Of a DNA stretch of 64,000 nucleotides, positions 52,551-62,814 are shown in pieces. How positions within the stretch are numbered: position 1 is the first letter of the stretch; every line of letters starts with the position of its first letter. The DNA lies in the NCBI GenBank assembly GCA_019116285.1, contig DXBX01000082.1, positions 62,001-126,000 on the forward strand, written 5' to 3'. The notes under the pieces are model-generated. The model worked only from the letters and a program-made list of their open reading frames with translations. It was not told the DNA's origin and searched no databases. Both the position numbers and the translations under genes were made by a program. Source of the DNA: Candidatus Bacteroides merdigallinarum (GTDB lineage: Bacteria; Bacteroidota; Bacteroidia; Bacteroidales; Bacteroidaceae).

Positions 52551-55500
52551 TTATTTTCTCACAACGCTGACGAAGAGGGAGAAATCATCAAAGTTGAGTT
52601 CTGTCCCGTCTTTCACCTCATCAGCCAACGTCAATTCGATTCCTAGAACTTGGTTGCAAATATAGTCTTTATATTCGGTTACCGCATCATCCGTCTGCGG
52701 ATTTTTAGAGATTGTGATGCTTATTTTATCCGTGATCTCAAATCCACTGGACTTGCGGAGGTTCTGGATACGGTTGACCAACTCGCGGGCAATGCCTTCA
52801 CGACGCAAATCCTCGGTGAGAGTCACCTCGAGGGCTACGGTCAAACGACCTTCATTGGCCACCAGCCAGCCGGGGATATCCTCACTGAAGATGTCCACAT
52901 CAGATGTCTCAATGACGGCATCGGTGCCGTCCGGCAAGCGAAGCGTGTAGGCACCTTTCCTTTCCAATTCAGCGATGGCTTCCTGCGACAGGTTGCTGAC
53001 CTCAGCGGCCACAGCCTTCATCTGCTTACCGAACTTCGGTCCCAGCTTCTTGAAGTCGCACTTCACCTTCTTGACCAGCACACCGGCAGCGCCGTCCACG
53101 AACTTAATTTCCTTGACATTCACCTCGTTGAGGATGAGTGCCTGCACGGCTTCGATGTGGGCACGCTGCACGTCATCCACCACGGGAATCATGATACACT
53201 GCAGGGGCTGACGCACCTTGATATTGACCTTGCGGCGCAGGGCCAGCACCATCGATGTGATGTCTTGAGCTACTTGCATCCGCTCTTCAAGGTCAAGATT
53301 GATCAGATTCTCGTCATACGTGGGGAACTTGGCCAGGTGTACGGACACTACGTTGTCGCGTCCCGTAGCCTTCACCAGATCCATGTAGAGCATGTCGGCA
53401 TAGAAAGGAGCAATGGGCGCCATCAACTTGGCTACAGTTTCCAGACACGTATAGAGAGTCTGATAGGCTGAAAGCTTGTCCTGCGTCATGCCGCCTCCCC
53501 AGAAACGCTTGCGGTTGAGGCGGACGTACCAGTTGGAGAGATTATCGTTGACAAAATCTGAAATCAGACGGCCGGCACGAGTAGGCTCGTAGTCGTTGTA
53601 GCAGGCATCCACATTCTTTACCAGCGAGTTGAGCAGGGAAAGAATCCAGCGGTCAATCTCGGGACGCTCTGCCATGGGCACGTCGGCTTCCCGGTATTCG
53701 AAACCGTCCACGTTGGCATAGAGGGCGAAGAAAGAATACGTATTATATAAGGTGCCAAAGAACTTGCGGCGCACTTCCTCCACGCCATCCACGTCGAACT
53801 TTAGGTTGTCCCAAGGCGAGGAATTGGTGATCATATACCAACGCAGGGGGTCGGAGCCGTACTTCTCAATGGTGGAGAAGGGATCTACTGCGTTACCCAG
53901 ACGCTTGGACATCTTGTTGCCGTTCTTGTCCAGCACGAGGCCATTGGAGATGACAGCCTTGTAGGCTACGGAGTCGAACACCATCGTAGCGATAGCGTGC
54001 AGGGTGAAGAACCATCCGCGCGTCTGATCCACGCCCTCGGCAATGAAGTCCGCGGGATAGACTTGGCGGCTGTCCAAAGCTTCCTTGTGCTCGAACGGAT
54101 AGTGTATCTGGGCGTAGGGCATGGAGCCGGAGTCAAACCATACGTCTATCAGGTCCGTCTCACGCTTCATGGGCTTGCCGTCCTTGGAGACGAGGATGAT
54201 ATCGTCCACATAGGGGCGGTGCAAGTCTATCTTTTCGTAATTGTCCTTCGTATAAAGACCGGGGGTGAAACCCAGCTTCTTGTAGGGATTCTCCGTCATC
54301 AGGCCGGCAGCCACGGATTTCTCGATTTCCTCATACAATTCCTCCACGGAGCCGATACATTTCTCCTCATCACCGTCTTCCGTACGCCAAATGGGCAGCG
54401 GAGTACCCCAATAGCGCGAACGGCTCAGGTTCCAGTCATTCAGATTCTCCAACCACTTGCCGAAGCGTCCCGTACCGGTGGATTCCGGCTTCCAGTTGAT
54501 GGTCTTGTTCAACTCCATCATGCGCTCCTTGCAGGCGGTGCTGCGGATGAACCAGCTGTCCAACGGATAGTAGAGGACAGGCTTGTCCGTGCGCCAGCAA
54601 TGCGGATAATTGTGCACGTGCTTCTCTATCTTGAAGGCCAGGCCCTGCCCTTTCAGCATCATGCAGAGGTAGAGGTCGAGGGATTCGGCAGCCTGAGCAG
54701 CCTTCTCATCGTACTTGCCATCGACGGTGAATTGCGGGTCATACGCATTCTTCACCCAACGGCCCTGGTATTCCTTATATAAGTCTACGTTGACACAAGT
54801 CTCCACAAAGAGTGGATCCAACTCGTCCAGCAGGTAGAACTTACCGGTGAGGTCCACCATGGGGCGCGTCTCACCTTTCTTATTAATCATGAAGAGCGAG
54901 GGGATGCCTGCCTGACGGGCCACGAAGGCGTCGTCCGCACCGAAGGTCGGAGCGATGTGTACGATACCCGTACCGTCCTCAGTGGTCACATAATCACCGG
55001 AGATGACGCGAAACGCCTTGGCCGAAGCATCGTGCCACTGACCCTGATCGTCCATCTCCACGGGCTTCACCCACGGGATGAGTTGTTCGTATTCCATGCC
55101 CACGAGGTCGGGTCCCTTGTATTCGCCCACCACTTTGTAGGGGATGAGCTTGTCGCCCGGCTTGTAAGCATCAAGCGGCAGGCTTTCCGCTTTCTTGTTG
55201 AAGTGTGCGCCAAACAAAGCCTTCGCCAATACAACGGTCATCTTCTCGCCCGTGTATCCGTTGTAGGTCTGCACGGCCACGTAGTCAATCTTGGGGCCTA
55301 CGCAGAGAGCGGTGTTCGAGGGAAGTGTCCAAGGCGTGGTAGTCCATGCCAGGAAGTAAGGGGTACCCCACTCCGCCATCTCAGGCTTGGGATTCTTGAT
55401 CTTGAACTGAGCCACCATCGTCAGGTCCTTCACATCGCGGTAGCAACCGGGCTGATTCAACTCGTGCGAGCTGAGTCCTGTACCTGCGGCAGGCGAATAA

Positions 55501-56045
55501 GGCTGAATGGTGTATCCTTTATATAAGAGGCCCTTCTGGTAGAGTTGCTTGAGGAGCCACCAGAGGGTTTCGATGTAGCGATTGTCATAGGTGATGTAGG
55601 GATCCTTCATGTCCACCCAGTAACCCATCTTGTGAGTGAGATCTTCCCACTCCTTGGTGAACTTCATCACGTCCTTGCGGCACGCGGCGTTGTAGTCGGC
55701 CACGGAGATGGTCTTACCGATGTCTTCCTTGGTGATACCGAGGGCTTTCTCCACGCCCAGCTCCACGGGCAGTCCGTGCGTGTCCCACCCGGCCTTGCGC
55801 TTCACCTGGAAGCCTTTCATCGTCTTGTAGCGGCAGAAGGTATCCTTGATGGTGCGCGCCATGACGTGATGGATACCCGGCATGCCATTGGCCGAAGGCG
55901 GACCTTCGAAAAACACAAAGGAGGGACAACCCTCACGCTCTGTCATACTCTTGGCGAAGACCTGGTCCTCGTCCCATCTTTTCAACACTTCCTTGTTGAT
56001 TTCCGAGAGATCAAACTTCCCGTGTTCGGCAAACTTTTTACCCAT
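52551..56045 (-). CDS. ileS: Isoleucyl-tRNA synthetase (IleRS2-like, GIHH signature)
   Basis: Class I synthetase charging tRNA(Ile), 1164 residues, longer than bacterial IleRS1 (about 930) and in line with the IleRS2/eukaryote-like type. The signature normally HIGH is GIHH at residues 57-60 (PPSANGMPGIHH); the codons at 55877-55866 are GGT ATC CAC-type and unambiguous. The second signature is KMSKR (NGNKMSKRLGNAVDP). The editing domain (TTPWTLPSNTALCVG) and the anticodon-binding end are present. It starts an operon ileS-dksA-like-lspA-DUF4296. Confidence 0.97.
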   Translation of the reverse strand: MGKKFAEHGKFDLSEINKEVLKRWDEDQVFAKSMTEREGCPSFVFFEGPPSANGMPGIHHVMARTIKDTFCRYKTMKGFQVKRKAGWDTHGLPVELGVEKALGITKEDIGKTISVADYNAACRKDVMKFTKEWEDLTHKMGYWVDMKDPYITYDNRYIETLWWLLKQLYQKGLLYKGYTIQPYSPAAGTGLSSHELNQPGCYRDVKDLTMVAQFKIKNPKPEMAEWGTPYFLAWTTTPWTLPSNTALCVGPKIDYVAVQTYNGYTGEKMTVVLAKALFGAHFNKKAESLPLDAYKPGDKLIPYKVVGEYKGPDLVGMEYEQLIPWVKPVEMDDQGQWHDASAKAFRVISGDYVTTEDGTGIVHIAPTFGADDAFVARQAGIPSLFMINKKGETRPMVDLTGKFYLLDELDPLFVETCVNVDLYKEYQGRWVKNAYDPQFTVDGKYDEKAAQAAESLDLYLCMMLKGQGLAFKIEKHVHNYPHCWRTDKPVLYYPLDSWFIRSTACKERMMELNKTINWKPESTGTGRFGKWLENLNDWNLSRSRYWGTPLPIWRTEDGDEEKCIGSVEELYEEIEKSVAAGLMTENPYKKLGFTPGLYTKDNYEKIDLHRPYVDDIILVSKDGKPMKRETDLIDVWFDSGSMPYAQIHYPFEHKEALDSRQVYPADFIAEGVDQTRGWFFTLHAIATMVFDSVAYKAVISNGLVLDKNGNKMSKRLGNAVDPFSTIEKYGSDPLRWYMITNSSPWDNLKFDVDGVEEVRRKFFGTLYNTYSFFALYANVDGFEYREADVPMAERPEIDRWILSLLNSLVKNVDACYNDYEPTRAGRLISDFVNDNLSNWYVRLNRKRFWGGGMTQDKLSAYQTLYTCLETVAKLMAPIAPFYADMLYMDLVKATGRDNVVSVHLAKFPTYDENLINLDLEERMQVAQDITSMVLALRRKVNIKVRQPLQCIMIPVVDDVQRAHIEAVQALILNEVNVKEIKFVDGAAGVLVKKVKCDFKKLGPKFGKQMKAVAAEVSNLSQEAIAELERKGAYTLRLPDGTDAVIETSDVDIFSEDIPGWLVANEGRLTVALEVTLTEDLRREGIARELVNRIQNLRKSSGFEITDKISITISKNPQTDDAVTEYKDYICNQVLGIELTLADEVKDGTELNFDDFSLFVSVVRK

Positions 56046-56136
56046 ATATCTTTGTTTATTTTCTTAATCTGTTCAATGCGATTTGCTTACAAGGGCGCAA
56101 AAATACAAAATAGTCGGAAATGACGCAAATCTTTCC

Positions 56137-57294
56137 TCAAATCTTCTCTACGCCGATGCCGGGTCTGTCGGGTAAGGTAATCTTCCCTTTCACTACCTCC
56201 ATGCCCCGGAAGCGGTCGTTGGCAATGAGCAGGCTACCGTCCAAATCGGCAAAATCCACCCCCGGCGATAACTGTGCGGCAGCAGAGATGGCGCAGGAAG
56301 TCTCCGTCATGCAACCCACCATCACCTGCATGTCCAGGGCTCGTGCCAGGGTGAGCATCTTCCACGCCTCGCGCATCCCGGTGCACTTCATCAGCTTGAT
56401 ATTGATGCCCGTGAAGGCACCCTTCAGGGCGGGGATGTCCTTCAACCGCTGGACAGATTCGTCGGCAAAGATGGGCAGAGGACTGTGTTGGGTAATCCAG
56501 GCAATATCGTCCAAGCGCTCCTTAGGCATGGGTTGCTCCACCATCACGATGCCTTGCTCTTGTAACCAGAAAATCTCGTCCAACGCCTTCCGGCGGTCTG
56601 TCCAACCCTGATTGGCATCCACGGCAATGGGCAGGGAGGTGACGGAGCGGATAGTCTCAATCAACTGTTTGTCGTTCTTGCCGCCCAACTTCACCTTGAG
56701 GATGTTGAATTGTCCGGCACACTCTTCCGTCTTCCGGCGCACCACATCGGGAGTATCCATGCCGATGGTATAAGTGGTAGAAGGGGCCTTCTCCTTATCC
56801 AACCCCCAGATCTTATACCAGGGAGCTTGCAGGAGCTTACCCACCAAATCGTGCAGCGCAATATCCACCGCCGCCTTGGCCGCGGCATTGCCTTCGGACA
56901 GGCTGTCCACCCAGGCCAGGATGTCTTCCAAGCGGAAGGGGTCGGTGAACTGGCCGATCTTTGCCTGCACCTGCTTCAAAAAAGCCATCACACCGGACAG
57001 GCTCCCCAACTCCTTTTGCAAATAGGGAGGCATGGAAGCTTCGCCATAGCCCGTGATGCCGTCATAATCGATCTCAACCTGCACGTCGGGCGTGGTGGAG
57101 CGCGAATAAGTAGCCACGGTAAAGACATGGCGCAACTTCAGTTCATAGGGGAAGAAGCGCAAGCGCAGGCAAGGCGCCATTTCCTTCCTTCGATTTATAT
57201 GAAACAAGGGCAAGGCGGCTTCCGCCTGACCTACGCCCATCCCCAGGCCAAGGGTGGCGAGGGTGGCGGTCTTGAGGAAATCTCTTCGTTGCAT
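56137..57294 (-). CDS. Dipeptide epimerase (L-Ala-D/L-Glu type), exported
   Basis: Enolase-superfamily enzyme, 385 residues. A twin-arginine-type leader MQRRDFLKTATLATLGLGMG suggests folded export. Catalytic elements are ILKVKLGG with the paired Lys, VDANQGW and VEQPMP and FADES for the metal carboxylates, and INIKLMKCTGM with the opposite Lys. The family epimerises L-Ala-D-Glu from murein recycling; the exact dipeptide is inferred. The ATG at 57294 opens the leader. Confidence 0.9.
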   Translation of the reverse strand: MQRRDFLKTATLATLGLGMGVGQAEAALPLFHINRRKEMAPCLRLRFFPYELKLRHVFTVATYSRSTTPDVQVEIDYDGITGYGEASMPPYLQKELGSLSGVMAFLKQVQAKIGQFTDPFRLEDILAWVDSLSEGNAAAKAAVDIALHDLVGKLLQAPWYKIWGLDKEKAPSTTYTIGMDTPDVVRRKTEECAGQFNILKVKLGGKNDKQLIETIRSVTSLPIAVDANQGWTDRRKALDEIFWLQEQGIVMVEQPMPKERLDDIAWITQHSPLPIFADESVQRLKDIPALKGAFTGINIKLMKCTGMREAWKMLTLARALDMQVMVGCMTETSCAISAAAQLSPGVDFADLDGSLLIANDRFRGMEVVKGKITLPDRPGIGVEKI

Positions 57295-57321
57295 AAATTG
57301 CCGTTTCTCAAATTTGTCCTG

Positions 57322-57329
57322 CAAAGGTA
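57322..57329 (-). promoter_or_regulatory. Probable -7 box for the epimerase gene
   Basis: Reads TACCTTTG on the minus strand, 27 nt before the ATG at 57294. Confidence 0.55.
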
Positions 57330-57403
57330 GTCTTTTCAACCAGGCAAAGCCTACTCAAAGCAAAGTTTTTTCCTTTTATGCTGGAAATTCCTCCGAAACA
57401 TAG

Positions 57404-57411
57404 TACCTTTG
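57404..57411 (+). promoter_or_regulatory. Probable -7 box for the His-rich protein and TonB receptor
   Basis: TACCTTTG, 47 nt before the ATG at 57459, back to back with the promoter of the epimerase gene. Confidence 0.55.
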
Positions 57412-57458
57412 CCGCCCGAAATAACATCGTTCATTTTTTGGAGAGACTGCGCCCCTTT

Positions 57459-57776
57459 ATGAAATTGTTCCTCCCCTTGTTGTTCATCCTATATTGGGGA
57501 GGAATTACCCTGTTCGCCCATACACACGTGGTGAACGGTGTCATGATTGTGCACTCTCATCCTTTCAAAGCCAACCACCAGCACTCGCAGGCAGAGGCAG
57601 AGACTATCCTGATTCTCGACCACTACACCACATCGGCCATTCCTTCGTTGGAACCGGTCGTGCAGTGCTTCTGCGTTCTCCTGAGCGTATTGGCCATTCC
57701 CCGTGCCATACGCCTGTGCCTGCTGCAGACTGAAGATGGCATCCGGCTGCGCGCACCACCTTGCCGCGTCTTCTGA
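57459..57776 (+). CDS. Small His-rich exported protein upstream of a TonB receptor
   Basis: A 105-residue protein starting MKLFLPLLFILYWGGITLFAH, with a signal or anchor helix, then a His cluster (HTHVVNGVMIVHSHPFKANHQHSQ, His at about 21, 23, 32, 34, 40, 42) that could bind zinc or copper. A second hydrophobic stretch lies at about 68-88. It precedes a TonB-dependent receptor by 58 nt, so a metal-uptake role for both is inferred. The ATG at 57459 follows the -7 box; an upstream ATG at 57378 lies before it. Confidence 0.72.
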   Translation: MKLFLPLLFILYWGGITLFAHTHVVNGVMIVHSHPFKANHQHSQAEAETILILDHYTTSAIPSLEPVVQCFCVLLSVLAIPRAIRLCLLQTEDGIRLRAPPCRVF

Positions 57777-57834
57777 ACTCTATCCGCAATCATAGGAATT
57801 TAGCGTATAATTATCATTTAACTCAAGAACTCAC

Positions 57835-60135
57835 ATGAAACTTTACATATTTCTTGTGGTGGCGGCATTGTGCGCCTGCCTGCCCACCACCGCATTTGCC
57901 GAAGACCTGAAGGATTCGGACGCCAACATCGTGGGACACGTGTTGGAGAAACATACACAAGAACATTTATCCTATATCACCGTGGCCTTGAAGGGTACGA
58001 CCATCGGCACACTGACCGACCCCACGGGACACTATTTCCTGAAGAACCTGCCCGAAGGAGAATTCGAGATGCAGGTCAGCGCCATAGGCTACAAGACCGT
58101 GACGCGCCACGTCGTACTGAAGAAGGGCGTCACACTGGAAGAGAACTTCGAGCTGGAAGAAGACCTCGTGGCCCTGGATGGCGTGGTGGTGACGGCCAAC
58201 CGCAACGAGACCACCCGACGCATGGCGCCCACGCTGGTCAACGTGATGGACTTCAAGCTGTTTGAACAGACCAACTCCACCACCCTGGCACAAGGTCTGA
58301 ACTTCCAGCCGGGTGTCCGCGTGGAGAACAATTGCCAGAACTGCGGCTTCCAGCAGGTGCGCATCAACGGTCTGGACGGCCCCTACACGCAGGTGCTGAT
58401 AGACTCGCGTCCGGTGTTCAGTGCCTTGGCAGGCGTATACGGACTGGAGCAGATTCCCGCCAACATGATTGAACGCGTGGAGGTGATGCGCGGAGGCGGT
58501 TCGGCCTTGTTCGGCGCATCGGCCATTGCAGGCACCATCAACATCATCACCAAGGAACCCCTGCGCAACTCCGCCCAGCTGGGACATACCCTCATGGGTG
58601 TGGGCGGGCTCTCCACCTGGGACAACAACACCACGCTGAATGCCTCGCTGGTGACGGACAACCACAAGGCCGGCATCTACGTATTCGGACAGAACCGCGC
58701 CCGCAGCGCCTTCGACTATGACGGGGACGGCTTCACGGAGCTGCCCAAGCTGCACAACCAGACAGTGGGCTTCCGCTCGTTCCTCAAGACCAGCACCTAC
58801 TCCAAGCTGACCTTCGAGTACCACCACCTGCAGGAATTCCGTCGGGGTGGCAACCTGCTCCATCTCCCGCCCCACGAGACGGACATCACCGAGCAGACCG
58901 AGCACAGCATCAACAACGGAAGCCTCAAGTTCGACTACTTCTCGCCCAACGAGAAGCACCGCCTGAGCGTCTATGCCTCCATGCAGCACATCCACCGCAA
59001 CAGCTATTACGGGGGCGACCACTCGCTGGATGCGTACGGCTCGACCAAGGACCTGACCTGGGTGATAGGCTCCCAATATGTCTACCACTTCGACCGCTGC
59101 CTCTTCCTGCCGGCCGACCTGACCGGCGGCGTGGAGTATAACGAGGACGCCATGCACGACAACATGTGGGGCTATCACCGCACCATCGACCAGACGGTGC
59201 GCATCATGGGAGCTTTCCTGCAAAACGAATGGAAGAACGAGCAATGGAGCTTCCTTGTGGGCGGACGCCTGGACAAGCACAACCTGCTGGACCACGTCAT
59301 CTTCAGCCCGCGTGTCAACCTGCGCTATAACCCGACCAAAGACATCAACCTGCGCGCCAGCTATTCGGTGGGCTTCCGCGCCCCGCAAGCCTTCGACGAA
59401 GACCTGCACATCGAGAACGTGGGCGGCAACGTGTCCATGATTCAACTGGCCGAAGACCTGAGCGAGGAGAAGTCCCGCAGCTTCAGCCTGTCCGCCGACA
59501 TGTACCGCCGCTGGGGAGGCTTGCAGGCCAACCTGTTGCTCGAAGGCTTCTTCACCGATTTGTCCGACGTGTTTGCCCTGCGCGAACTGGGCACGGAGAA
59601 CGGCATCCTGAAGAACGAGCGCTACAACGAGAAGGGCGCCCGCGTCTATGGCGTGACCCTGGAAGGCCGCCTGGCCTGGCTCAACATGCTCCAGCTGCAG
59701 GCGGGAGTCACCCTGCAAAAGGCCGAATACAAGGAAGCCCGCCAATGGAGCGACGACGAGACGGTGCCCCTGGAGAAGCGCATCTTCCGCACCCCGGGCA
59801 CCTATGGCTACATGACCCTGACCTACACCCCGCTGAAGCCCCTGAGCATCGCCCTGTCCGGCACCTACACGGGCAGCATGCTGGTGGAGCACCGCGCCGG
59901 GTATATCGAGAGGGACCGCGCCGACCGGACGCCCGACTTCTGGGAGATGAACCTCAAGGCATCCTACGACTTCCAGGTCTACAAGGACATCACGCTCCAG
60001 GCCAGCATCGGCGTGCAGAACCTGTTCAACGCCTACCAGAAGGACTTCGACCAAGGCAAGCTGCGCGACTCGGGCTACATCTACGGCCCCGGACTGCCGC
60101 GCTCCTACTTCGCAGGGGTGAAGCTGAGCTACTGA
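57835..60135 (+). CDS. TonB-dependent outer-membrane receptor
   Basis: A 766-residue receptor: signal peptide (to about residue 22), a carboxypeptidase-D-like domain (about 30-110, IVGHVLEKHTQEHLSYITVAL), the plug (about 115-230, DGVVVTANRNETTRRMAPT, VRINGLDGPYTQVLIDSRP, RVEVMRGGGSALFGASAIAG) and a C-terminal barrel ending AGVKLSY. The plug has NCQNCGF, a Cys pair seen in a Bacteroidetes group of receptors. No SusD partner is present, so polysaccharide import is unlikely; a metal or metal-chelate ligand fits the His-rich neighbour. Confidence 0.92.
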   Translation: MKLYIFLVVAALCACLPTTAFAEDLKDSDANIVGHVLEKHTQEHLSYITVALKGTTIGTLTDPTGHYFLKNLPEGEFEMQVSAIGYKTVTRHVVLKKGVTLEENFELEEDLVALDGVVVTANRNETTRRMAPTLVNVMDFKLFEQTNSTTLAQGLNFQPGVRVENNCQNCGFQQVRINGLDGPYTQVLIDSRPVFSALAGVYGLEQIPANMIERVEVMRGGGSALFGASAIAGTINIITKEPLRNSAQLGHTLMGVGGLSTWDNNTTLNASLVTDNHKAGIYVFGQNRARSAFDYDGDGFTELPKLHNQTVGFRSFLKTSTYSKLTFEYHHLQEFRRGGNLLHLPPHETDITEQTEHSINNGSLKFDYFSPNEKHRLSVYASMQHIHRNSYYGGDHSLDAYGSTKDLTWVIGSQYVYHFDRCLFLPADLTGGVEYNEDAMHDNMWGYHRTIDQTVRIMGAFLQNEWKNEQWSFLVGGRLDKHNLLDHVIFSPRVNLRYNPTKDINLRASYSVGFRAPQAFDEDLHIENVGGNVSMIQLAEDLSEEKSRSFSLSADMYRRWGGLQANLLLEGFFTDLSDVFALRELGTENGILKNERYNEKGARVYGVTLEGRLAWLNMLQLQAGVTLQKAEYKEARQWSDDETVPLEKRIFRTPGTYGYMTLTYTPLKPLSIALSGTYTGSMLVEHRAGYIERDRADRTPDFWEMNLKASYDFQVYKDITLQASIGVQNLFNAYQKDFDQGKLRDSGYIYGPGLPRSYFAGVKLSY

Positions 60136-61100
60136 TAGAACCCGTTCGTCTCCGTCGTCTCCAGCAGCGGCTCCCGGTTGATGTAAGGCAGGATGCGCGT
60201 GGCAAAGAGCAGGCGGCGGAGGTTGAACTCGTCGAACAAGGGGTCGGCGGGGTCGAAGCTGCTGACGTGCACGTCGCCCTGCGAATGGATGAAGCGACGG
60301 TCGCCCAGGTACAAGGCCACGTGCGTCACCCGCTCCTTGCGGTCCGCCGTGGCACGGTGGCCGAAGAAGACCAGGTCGCCCGGCTGCAGGTTGCCGAAGT
60401 CGGGGGCGATGTCGATGCGGCGGCCCACCCGTGCCTGCTGCGAGGCGTCGCGCGGGATGATGATGTCGTGCATGAAGAGGACGGTGCGCACGAAGCCGCT
60501 GCAGTCCACCCCCTTCGACGAAGTGCCGGCCCACAGATAGGGGACGCCCGTCAGCGTACGGGCCGTGTGGAGGATGCTCTCCGCGTCCTGCTTCAAGCCC
60601 TGCCGCCACTCGTGCTCGGGCCTGCCCAGGGAGCGGTGGAGGTAGCCCGTCCGGCCGTCGGGATAGGAGACACGGTAGTAATGGCCCTTCCGCCCCTCCC
60701 AGCGGAGGCGGTCGCCCGCCACCACGTCGGACACGGGCAGCGCGTCTTCATGCGGCTCAGAGCGGACAAAGCCGTAGTGGGCGGTCACCACCACCTTCTC
60801 CGCACGGTTCCAGGCGGCGAGGCTGTCGCGGCTCATGCGGCGGACGGCCACGGGATGCACCCAGCCCTCGTAGCGGTCCGGGGTGCGGATGCGCAGCCAG
60901 GTCTGTTCGCCCAGCACCTGCACCGGCATCCCCAGCAGGCCCTGGGTAATCATCTCGGACGAGAAGTCCGGCTCGGACCGCATATTGGCCACGGAGAGGT
61001 TCAACACGCCATACGCCCGCACCGTGTCGGGGCTCTGCGCCACCGCCGGACCGGCCAGGGCGAGCGCGGCGGACAGGAGACAAGAGATCAGTCTTTTCAT
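60129..61100 (-). CDS. NlpC/P60 cell-wall hydrolase with SH3 domains
   Basis: A 323-residue C40 peptidase with a signal peptide (MKRLISCLLSAALALAGPAVAQ). Two bacterial SH3 domains (about 30-175; NMRSEPDF and FVRSEPHED) precede the catalytic domain with GVDCSGFV (nucleophile Cys), VTHVALYLG (His) and FIHSQGDV. It cuts peptide bonds of murein stem peptides. Its stop overlaps the TonB receptor gene end by 7 nt on the opposite strand. The ATG at 61100 opens the signal peptide. Confidence 0.93.
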   Translation of the reverse strand: MKRLISCLLSAALALAGPAVAQSPDTVRAYGVLNLSVANMRSEPDFSSEMITQGLLGMPVQVLGEQTWLRIRTPDRYEGWVHPVAVRRMSRDSLAAWNRAEKVVVTAHYGFVRSEPHEDALPVSDVVAGDRLRWEGRKGHYYRVSYPDGRTGYLHRSLGRPEHEWRQGLKQDAESILHTARTLTGVPYLWAGTSSKGVDCSGFVRTVLFMHDIIIPRDASQQARVGRRIDIAPDFGNLQPGDLVFFGHRATADRKERVTHVALYLGDRRFIHSQGDVHVSSFDPADPLFDEFNLRRLLFATRILPYINREPLLETTETNGFYQ

Positions 61101-61124
61101 CTTACGCGATATTAGTTGGACGCG

Positions 61125-61132
61125 CAAAGGTA
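61125..61132 (-). promoter_or_regulatory. Probable -7 box for the NlpC/P60 gene
   Basis: Reads TACCTTTG on the minus strand, 24 nt before the ATG at 61100. Confidence 0.5.
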
Positions 61133-61194
61133 CGAAAAGAATCCGAAACCCAAAGTTTCCGCCGCACAGGCTTAGCGGAAGGCGATATTTTTCT

Positions 61195-61202
61195 TACTTT
61201 TG
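61195..61202 (+). promoter_or_regulatory. Probable -7 box for the DEAD-box helicase gene
   Basis: TACTTTTG, 35 nt before the ATG at 61238. Confidence 0.5.
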
Positions 61203-61237
61203 CACGCGAATTGCGAGACATACATTATTACACCTAT

Positions 61238-62512
<1,275 letters not shown>

Positions 62513-62596
62513 GCATACGAATCCATAGGAAAATGGGGCAGACGGGCCGGGACAGATACGGCTATCAGCCTCATTTTCATTACCCGGTCGTGAAGA

Positions 62597-62700
62597 TTAT
62601 CTTTGAAAGATAAAAAAATTATCTTCGGAAGATATAAAATTTATCTTCGGAAGATAAAAAAATTATCTTTATAAAGATATAAAATATATCTTCGGAAGAT
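62597..62700. repeat. 22-bp tandem array of small palindromes, 5 copies
   Basis: Palindromes start at 62597, 62619, 62641, 62663 and 62685, an exact 22-nt period. The core is TTATCTTCGGAAGATAA; two copies have the centre changed (ctttgaaag, ctttataaag) with both arms changed together, so pairing is kept. It ends 30 nt before the promoter of the HU-like gene. The rest of the 300-nt gap shows no gene. Confidence 0.9.
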
Positions 62701-62730
62701 GAAAAACTTATTTTCTAAAAATATTATGCC

Positions 62731-62738
62731 TATCTTTG
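62731..62738 (+). promoter_or_regulatory. Probable -7 box for the HU-like gene
   Basis: TATCTTTG, 77 nt before the ATG at 62815 and just after the palindrome array. Confidence 0.55.
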
Positions 62739-62814
62739 CAATATAATTAGCACAAACAGTAGTATAATCACAGCCCGAAACGAGGCTTTCGCAAGGGCTT
62801 AAACGAACGAGAGT

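Noticed and set aside
57967-60609. Long open frame of 880 codons on the strand opposite the TonB receptor and NlpC genes
   Set aside because: It is a shadow of high-GC codon use in the real genes; composition is skewed to A, V, H, L and G with no recognisable domain, and the opposite strand has clear protein families.
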